From contig DATHVR010000154.1 in NCBI GenBank assembly GCA_035461175.1, positions 1 through 18,166 of the forward strand: a stretch of DNA of 18,166 nt. Reading direction: 5' to 3'. A program made the translations under genes and the position numbers. The stretch's first letter is position 1, and each line of letters begins with the position of its first letter. Shown piece after piece: positions 13,226 through 18,166 of this stretch. The notes under the pieces are model-generated. The model was not told where the DNA came from and ran no database searches. It was given only the letters and a program-made list of their open reading frames with translations. Source of the DNA: DATHVR01 sp035461175. Its GTDB lineage: Bacteria > Actinomycetota > Acidimicrobiia > Spongiisociales > ZC4RG35.

Positions 13226-13436
13226 TGTCATCCCAGCTCGCCTCGGGGTCCTTGGTGACGGTGACGAAATCGGCGGTCATGAAAACGCTGGCGACTCCGT
13301 CGATCCCGAGCAGACCGCTTCCGATCGGGTCGTCGGTCTCCTGGCCGGCGCTGAAGGTAGCCGGACCTCCGACCGGGCGGCCGACCGAGAACTTCATCGC
13401 ATTCGGGTTCGGGGTGGGTTCGGCGGTGACAGGCAT
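13182..13436 (-). CDS. Stand-alone Nfu/NifU N-terminal-domain protein
   Basis: 84 residues from the ATG at 13436. The sequence starts MPVTAEPTPNPNAMKFSVGR, the strongly conserved opening of the Nfu N-terminal domain (TPNPNAMKF). It continues with the Gly-Ile-Asp-Gly-Val strand LLGIDGVASVFMTADFVTVTK and the DW/SWDDI helix. The C-terminal CxxC domain that carries the Fe-S cluster in full Nfu proteins is not fused here, so on its own it cannot hold a cluster by that site. The frame remains open far upstream, but that part is antisense to hyuA and is not the gene. TAGGCT on the minus strand lies ten bases before the ATG. It is 57 bases from the divergent hydantoinase gene. Confidence 0.88.
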   Translation of the reverse strand: MPVTAEPTPNPNAMKFSVGRPVGGPATFSAGQETDDPIGSGLLGIDGVASVFMTADFVTVTKDPEASWDDISPRATAALESHFG

Positions 13437-13493
13437 GTCGACCCCGAGCCTAGCCGCGGGGGTGGGTGGGTCCCGGGTGACGGGGCGTCCCAT

Positions 13494-15425
13494 ATGACGG
13501 CCGCCGTGGTGGGGGCCGACGTCGGCGGCACGTTCACCGACTGCGTGGCCTGGAGCGACGGCCGGTTGACGGTGGCCAAGGTCCCGACCACGGTCGAACA
13601 GAGCGAGGGTGTAGTGGAGGGAGCCCGCCGCCTGTTCGATGGCGCGGTCGGGGAGGCGCTGCTGCATGGTTCCACGGTCGCCACCAACGCCCTCCTGGAG
13701 CGCAAGGGCGCCGACACGGTCCTGGTGACCGACGAAGGCTTCGAGGACGTTCTCGAGATCGGCCGCCAGGACCGGCCCTCGCTGTACGACAGCTTCCACG
13801 ATCGGCCCCGGCCGCTGGTGGATCGAGACGACCGTCTGGGAGTGACCGGAGAGGTGGGCGACCTGGCCGAGCGGATCTCCCGTCGGGCGCCAGAAGCAGT
13901 GGCCGTCTCCCTCGCCTACTCGTTTCGAGATCCCGCCGCCGAGGAGGCTGTCGCCGCCGCCGTGGAACCGCTCGGAATACCGGTCGCCCTCTCCCATCGA
14001 GTGGTCGGCGAGTTCCGCGAGTACGAACGCACCTCGACCACCGTTCTCAACGCCTATCTGTGGCCGCGCGTGGCCGGGTACCTGGAGCGACTGGCCGTTT
14101 CCACCGGTGAGGTGGCCGAGCGCGTCCAGGTGATGCGGTCTTCGGGCGGACTGATGGAAGTCGACCAGGCCGCCGGCCTGGCCGCCGCCCTGCTCCTCTC
14201 GGGACCCGCCGGAGGGGTGGTGGCCGCCGCCCGCATGGGTCAGGCCCGGGGCTACGGGCGTCTGATCACTCTCGACATGGGCGGCACCTCCACCGACGTC
14301 TGCCGGATCGAAAATGCCCGCCCCGAGGTCGCCTACGAGCGGGCGGTTGACGGGTACGTGTGCCGGATGCCGTCGGTGGCGGTCCACACGATCGGAGCGG
14401 GCGGCGGCAGCGTGGGTTGGATCGATCCCGGTGGCTCGTTGCGGGTCGGCCCCCGGAGCGCCGGAGCCGTTCCCGGACCGGCGGCGTATGGAATGGGTGG
14501 TACCGAGGCCACCGTCACCGACGCCCACATCGTGCTGGGAAGAGTGGATCCCGCCGTCCGCCTGGCCGGGAGCCTTCCCCTCGATCCCGAAGCTGCCCTC
14601 CAGGCCCTCCAGGAGTTGGGTCGGACGGCGGATATGAGCCCCAACCTGGTGGCAGCAGGGATGCTGGAGGTGGTCGAAGCGCACATGGAACGGGCGATCC
14701 GGGCGGTGTCGATCGAACAGGGAGCCGACCCCCGTCAGGCGGTGCTGGTCGCCTTCGGCGGGGCCGGGGGCCTCCACAGCAGCGGCCTGGCCCGGAGACT
14801 GGGAATGAAGGCGGTGGCGATCCCGCCCTATGCCGGGGTGTTCTCGGCCCTCGGTCTTCTGATGGCACCGCCCCGGCTGGACGGGGCGCGCAGCGTTCTC
14901 CTCGAGGAGGGCGGGGACCTCGCCGGGGCGATGGCATCGGTGGTGGACGAAGCGGTGCGCCGGTTCCGGTCGGCCAACGGTGTCCAGCCGGCACGCGTGG
15001 AGTCACTGGTCGACATGCGGTATCGGGGCCAGTCGCATGAGATCACGGTTACGGTGGCCATGCCGGCGGACTTCGCCACCGCCACCGCCGACTTCCACCG
15101 CCTCCACGCCGAGATGAACGGATTCGCCCGGCTCGAGGATCCGGTGGAGGCGGTCACCGTGCGGGCCGTAGCCGAAGGTCGCCCGCTCCTCGGGTGGGAT
15201 GACCTGCCCCCGGTGGGGGAGGGACCCCCGCCCACTCCCCGTCGTCGCCACGTCGTCTTCGGCCAGAACCGCCTCCCGAGCGACGTGTGGGAGCGAGCCA
15301 CGTTGCCGGCCGGGTTCGAGTTCGCAGGGCCGGCGGTGATCGAAGAGGAGGTGGGCACCACCGTGCTGCTCCCCGGCGACACCGCCGTGGTGGCGGCCGA
15401 TGGAACCATCGAGGTGCGATGGTGA
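13494..15425 (+). CDS. hyuA: Hydantoinase/oxoprolinase family protein, A subunit
   Basis: 643 residues from the ATG at 13494; the open frame reaches back to 13191 but that part overlaps nfu antisense. GADVGGTFTD (7-16) is the first phosphate-binding loop of the actin/ASKHA-like fold. HGSTVATNALLERKG follows, then LDMGGTSTDV (260-269), the second phosphate motif, GAGGGS (301-306) and FGGAGGLH (421-428). Order and length match HyuA/oxoprolinase A subunits, which use ATP to activate a cyclic amide, or a ketone in carboxylase relatives. It lacks its own hydrolytic half, supplied by the overlapping B subunit. Possible substrates are 5-oxoproline, hydantoins or N-methylhydantoin; the sequence does not decide. 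GGGG (13481-13484) may be the ribosome-binding site. It is cytosolic. Confidence 0.93.
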   Translation: MTAAVVGADVGGTFTDCVAWSDGRLTVAKVPTTVEQSEGVVEGARRLFDGAVGEALLHGSTVATNALLERKGADTVLVTDEGFEDVLEIGRQDRPSLYDSFHDRPRPLVDRDDRLGVTGEVGDLAERISRRAPEAVAVSLAYSFRDPAAEEAVAAAVEPLGIPVALSHRVVGEFREYERTSTTVLNAYLWPRVAGYLERLAVSTGEVAERVQVMRSSGGLMEVDQAAGLAAALLLSGPAGGVVAAARMGQARGYGRLITLDMGGTSTDVCRIENARPEVAYERAVDGYVCRMPSVAVHTIGAGGGSVGWIDPGGSLRVGPRSAGAVPGPAAYGMGGTEATVTDAHIVLGRVDPAVRLAGSLPLDPEAALQALQELGRTADMSPNLVAAGMLEVVEAHMERAIRAVSIEQGADPRQAVLVAFGGAGGLHSSGLARRLGMKAVAIPPYAGVFSALGLLMAPPRLDGARSVLLEEGGDLAGAMASVVDEAVRRFRSANGVQPARVESLVDMRYRGQSHEITVTVAMPADFATATADFHRLHAEMNGFARLEDPVEAVTVRAVAEGRPLLGWDDLPPVGEGPPPTPRRRHVVFGQNRLPSDVWERATLPAGFEFAGPAVIEEEVGTTVLLPGDTAVVAADGTIEVRW

Positions 15426-16957
15426 TGGATCCTGTCACCCTCGAGGTCGCCCGTAACCAACTGGGGTCGATCGCCGAGGAGATGGGGACGGTGCTCCGCC
15501 GCACCTCCTTCTCGCCCAACATCAAGGAGCGGGCCGACTGCTCGGCGGCACTGTTCACCCCCAGAGGCGAGATGCTCGCCCAGGCCGAGCACATCCCGGT
15601 GCACCTCGGGGCCATGCCGGCCTCGGTGGCGGCCGTCCTGGAGCGGTTCGATCCCGAGCCTGGCCTCCAGTATGCGGTGAACGATCCCTTCGCCGGGGGT
15701 ACCCATCTCAACGACCTCACGCTGGTACGGCCCGTGTTCGTGGCCGGCCGGCACGTGGGGTGGGTGGGCAACCGGGCTCACCACGCCGACGTTGGCGGTG
15801 AGGCACCCGGCTCGATGCCCGCCCACGCTGTCCGTCTCGAGCAGGAGGGCCACGTGGTCTCACCCATGCCTTGTGCCCGGGATGGGGAGTGGATCGACGA
15901 GTTCCTCCAGCCGTTCCTCGCCGCCACCCGGACACCGTGGGAGCGCCGGGGCGACCTGTCGGCCCAGATGGGCGCCAACGAGGTGGCGGCCCACCGCCTC
16001 CAGGAACTGGTCCGGGCGGAGGGCGCCGAGCGCTTCACGGCCGTCTCCGGGGCGCTGCTCGACTACGGGGCACGCCGGATGCACGCCGCCCTGGAAGGCC
16101 TCCCCGACGGGGTCTATCGGTTTGAGGACTGGATGGAGTGGGGCGACGAGGACGTGCAGATCCGGGTGGCGGTCGAGGTCGACGGCGACTCCCTTCGGGC
16201 CGACTTCAGCGGGACCCACGCCCAGATTCCGGCCAACTTCAACGCTCCCGAGGCCGTGACCCGCTCCTGTCTGTACTACGCGGTGCGGGTGGCCACGGAT
16301 CCGACGATCCCCGCCAACGGAGGCTGCTACCGCATGCTGGATCTGGTCACGGAACCCGGGAGCCTCGTCTCGGCCCTACCCCCGGCGGCGGTGGCCGCCG
16401 GCAACGTCGAGACAAGTCAGCGCATCGCCGACGTGATCCTCGGCGCCCTCGCCCAGGCTGCTCCGGACCGGGTGCCGGCCGCTTCGCAGGGGACGATGAA
16501 CAACTGCCTGATCGGCAACGAAGACTTCGCCTACTACGAGACGGTGGCCGGCGGGCAGGGTGCCCGCCCCGGTCGCGACGGGCAGTCGGGCATCCAGACA
16601 GGGATGACCAACACCAAGAACACGCCCCGCGAATCGATCGAGTCCCACTACCCGTTCCGGATCCTACGCACCACCCTTCGCCGGGACAGCGGCGGGTCAG
16701 GCAGGTTCCGGGGAGGGGAGGGCATCATCCGCGAGATCGCTTTCGACCAGGCCGCCACCGTATCGCTGATGGGAGAGCGCCGCCGTCACCGTCCCTGGGG
16801 CCTGGCCGGGGGCGAACCCGGGGCAATTGGTGAGGACTGGCTGATCCGTGGAAACGGTTCCGAAGAACGTCTCCCCGGCAAGACCACGCTCGAAGTGGAA
16901 CCAGGCGACCGCCTCGTGATCCTCAGCCCCGGCGGCGGCGGCTGGGGTTCTGAGTAA
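15425..16957 (+). CDS. hyuB: Hydantoinase/oxoprolinase family protein, B subunit
   Basis: 510 residues from the ATG at 15425, whose A is the last base of the hyuA stop (TGATG); GAGGTG (15411-15416) is eight bases before it. In-frame GTG at 15422 and ATG at 15419 are possible alternatives. MDPVTLEVARNQLGSIAEEM is the standard opening. Family motifs: FSPNIKERADCS, IPVHLGAMP, NDPFAGGTHLND (86-97), NRAHHADVGG (116-125) with H119, H120 and D122 as likely metal ligands, GTMNNCLIG, YYETVAGGQGARPGRDGQSG and TGMTNTKNTP. The C-terminus ends with GGSGRFRGGEGI and PGGGGWG. It pairs with HyuA as a heteromeric ATP-dependent amidohydrolase. Coupled translation fits a 1:1 complex. No transporter or racemase lies nearby. 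Confidence 0.93.
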   Translation: MDPVTLEVARNQLGSIAEEMGTVLRRTSFSPNIKERADCSAALFTPRGEMLAQAEHIPVHLGAMPASVAAVLERFDPEPGLQYAVNDPFAGGTHLNDLTLVRPVFVAGRHVGWVGNRAHHADVGGEAPGSMPAHAVRLEQEGHVVSPMPCARDGEWIDEFLQPFLAATRTPWERRGDLSAQMGANEVAAHRLQELVRAEGAERFTAVSGALLDYGARRMHAALEGLPDGVYRFEDWMEWGDEDVQIRVAVEVDGDSLRADFSGTHAQIPANFNAPEAVTRSCLYYAVRVATDPTIPANGGCYRMLDLVTEPGSLVSALPPAAVAAGNVETSQRIADVILGALAQAAPDRVPAASQGTMNNCLIGNEDFAYYETVAGGQGARPGRDGQSGIQTGMTNTKNTPRESIESHYPFRILRTTLRRDSGGSGRFRGGEGIIREIAFDQAATVSLMGERRRHRPWGLAGGEPGAIGEDWLIRGNGSEERLPGKTTLEVEPGDRLVILSPGGGGWGSE

Positions 16958-16990
16958 TGAGTGGTGGGCAATGGGTGGTGGGTGCTGGGC

Positions 16991-17035
16991 TCTTTGTCCC
17001 CCTTTGTCCCCCTCTTTGTCCCCCCTTTGTCCCCC
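16991..17035 (-). repeat. Four-tract G-quadruplex motif / short tandem repeat
   Basis: The plus strand has four copies of (CT)CTTTGTCCCCC. Read on the minus strand this is four runs of five or six G separated by ACAAA or ACAAAGA, an unusually regular G-quadruplex pattern. It lies in the 229-base gap (16958-17186) between hyuB and the PQQ dehydrogenase. The start of that gap (16958-16990) is a degenerate GGTGGGC/ATGGGTGGTG repeat. No gene is supported here; the minus-strand frame crossing it is low-complexity. Confidence 0.8.
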
Positions 17036-17057
17036 GGAGCGAAGCGAGGGGGGAAGG

Positions 17058-17117
17058 GCCCCCGCCGGTGGCGGTGGGGCAGTCATCACAGCGGGTAGGG
17101 GGCGGCCCGAAGGGCCG
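17058..17117. terminator. Paired GC hairpins in the hyuB / PQQ dehydrogenase gap
   Basis: Hairpin one is 17058-17080: GCCCC with GGGGC and CGCC with GGCG, a two-base bulge and a GGT loop. Hairpin two is 17103-17117: CGGCCC, GAA, GGGCCG, a perfect 6-bp stem with a triloop. Both lie downstream of two convergent genes and are plausible bidirectional terminators. Neither has a T-run. Confidence 0.4.
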
Positions 17118-17186
17118 GGCAGAGCGCACCTTAGGACTCACACGCTTGCCCCCGACCTCCCGCCTCCGCAAGCTCCGGCGGCAGGG

Positions 17187-18166
17187 CTATCTGATGGGAA
17201 CGATGCGGTGGATCTCGCCGGCGTAGTTGGCGATCAGGAGCTCACCGTCCGGGTCGACTCCGAAGGCGTTGACCTGTCCGGCCCCCTCCACCGACCAGTC
17301 GGTGAGGTCGGTGGCCTCGCCGGCCTGGTAGCGAAAGCTGCGCAGCCAGCCGCCACACCAGTCCGAGTAAAAGTAGTGCCCGTGTAGTTCCGGGATCGCC
17401 GGCCCCCGATAGACGTGTCCCCCGGTGATCGAACAACCCTCGTCGTGGCCGTACTCCACCACCGGGGCGGCGAAGTCGGCGAGGTGGCAGTCGGAGTCGA
17501 GGAAGCAGCGGTTGCCTTCGGCCGACGGCCAGCCCAGGTTGGCTCCGCCTTCGTCGAGGGACAACACGTTGACCTCTTCCCAACTCTCCTGTCCGACGTC
17601 GGCGACGTAGAGGAGACTTTCGGCCGGGTCGATCGTGAAGCGCCATGGGTTGCGGAGCCCGTACGCCCACACTTCGGGCGCTCCTCCCTTCTGGGCGAGA
17701 GGATTGTCGGCCGGGATGCCGTAGGGGTCGGTGCCGTCGACGTCGAGGCGCAGAATCGTTCCGAATACGGTTCCGGGGTCCTGTCCCTGGCCGCGGGCGT
17801 CGGCCCCGTCACCCAGCGACACATACAGGTATCCGTCGGGACCGAACATGAGATTGCCGCCGTAGTGGCGGATGTCGACCGATCCCTCGGGTTGGGGGAG
17901 GGAGAAAAGCACCTCCTCGGATTCGGTCACCGCTTCGTTGCCGTCGAATCCGAAGCGGGAGAGAGTGCGGTTGCCGGATGCCGCGACGAAGAAGACGTCG
18001 CTGTCGGTGGAATGGACGGCGAGCCCGAGCAGGCCCTGTTCGATGCCGTTGGCGGCCACCCGATCGCCCAGGTCGAGGAACGTCTCGGCGGCGCCTTTCC
18101 CGGACACGATGACGACCCGTCCGGTGCGTTCGGCGATCAACAGGCTCTCGCCGTCCGGGGCCGCCA
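17187..18166 (-). CDS. PQQ-dependent sugar (glucose/sorbosone) dehydrogenase, 5' truncated by window
   Basis: 325 visible residues; the frame is open to base 18166, so the N-terminus, where a signal peptide or lipoprotein signal would lie, is outside the window. The six-bladed beta-propeller motifs are clear: EQGLLGLAVHS, YGGNLMFGPDGYLYVSLGDG, TILRLDVDGTDPYGIPADNP, EVWAYGLRNPWRFTID, VADVGQESWEEVN, and a last blade with TGGHVYRGPAIPELHGHYFY. These belong to the GSDH family. A Cys pair (CFLDSDCH) and a second (HDEGCS; SDWCGG) fit disulfides of an exported protein. It would oxidise sugars or related aldoses outside the membrane. The nominal start at 18140 (TTG) is internal. It is convergent with hyuB. 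True PQQ dependence is not shown by sequence alone. Confidence 0.92.
   Translation of the reverse strand, partial: AAPDGESLLIAERTGRVVIVSGKGAAETFLDLGDRVAANGIEQGLLGLAVHSTDSDVFFVAASGNRTLSRFGFDGNEAVTESEEVLFSLPQPEGSVDIRHYGGNLMFGPDGYLYVSLGDGADARGQGQDPGTVFGTILRLDVDGTDPYGIPADNPLAQKGGAPEVWAYGLRNPWRFTIDPAESLLYVADVGQESWEEVNVLSLDEGGANLGWPSAEGNRCFLDSDCHLADFAAPVVEYGHDEGCSITGGHVYRGPAIPELHGHYFYSDWCGGWLRSFRYQAGEATDLTDWSVEGAGQVNAFGVDPDGELLIANYAGEIHRIVPIR

Noticed and set aside
13437..14777. A long minus-strand open frame (over 500 codons together with nfu) antisense to hyuA
   Set aside because: Only the last 84 codons match a family (Nfu N-domain). The rest mirrors the strongly supported hyuA frame and is the usual open antisense frame of GC-rich coding DNA.
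16697..17089. Minus-strand frame through the G-rich repeat
   Set aside because: Its GTKGGQRGGQRGTK stretch is simply the translation of the G-tract repeat; the remainder is antisense to hyuB.
16958..17186. CRISPR array or tRNA in the structured intergenic region
   Set aside because: Repeat units are only about 11 bases with no spacers, and no cloverleaf or TTCAA-type T-loop is present.

Overview
This is a GC-rich window with strong G/C bias at third codon positions. Several start codons lie 6-10 bases behind a TANNNT -10-like hexamer, as expected for leaderless transcripts. An Eis-type acetyltransferase, a short LigD-like ligase and Thr-rich extracytoplasmic linkers (TTEGTTD, TTTVPETG) add to an actinobacterial picture, perhaps an Acidimicrobiia-like lineage. 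The class-level guess is an inference from style, not from a marker gene. No rRNA, tRNA, CRISPR array, transposase or integrase was found.

Layout. (1) 1-2985, plus strand: the 3' end of a short-chain dehydrogenase, a zinc-free MDR alcohol dehydrogenase/quinone reductase, a two-repeat DUF4389 membrane protein and a DUF4386-type membrane protein. This block looks less GC-rich than what follows. It ends just before a CPA1 Na+(K+)/H+ antiporter that has lost roughly its first 300 residues (3161-3733), so a recombination joint is likely near 3120-3165. (2) 3776-8211: a compact redox/Fe-S/NO-flavoured block. A minus-strand operon (NnrS-like 12-TM protein, hemerythrin with a CxxCxC N-terminus, orphan NuoF-like flavoprotein) diverges from a Rieske ferredoxin plus an 87-aa unknown. 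A MIP18-type Fe-S assembly factor (minus) then diverges from DUF2249 plus a 78-aa unknown. (3) 8222-11786, minus strand: a phosphoesterase-ligase LigD-like protein, an Eis-family acetyltransferase and a membrane-anchored Thr-rich protein. (4) 11890-13436: a single-pass membrane protein and a Nudix hydrolase (plus), overlapping tail to tail with a stand-alone Nfu N-domain protein (minus). (5) 13494-16957: hydantoinase/oxoprolinase A and B subunits, translationally coupled. (6) 16958-17186: a structured intergenic region with a four-tract G-quadruplex motif. (7) 17187-18166, minus: a PQQ-dependent glucose/sorbosone dehydrogenase, cut by the window edge.

The most interesting part is 3776-8211. 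An NADH-oxidising NuoF-like subunit without NuoE/NuoG is translationally coupled to a hemerythrin and sits with an NnrS-like protein, a Rieske ferredoxin, DUF2249 and an Fe-S maturation factor. The two central operons appear to be driven from one symmetric promoter in which both -10 elements use the same bases. The working idea is an NADH-fed, di-iron/Fe-S system for nitric oxide or low-oxygen conditions with at least two undescribed small proteins. That function is inferred from gene families and context only.
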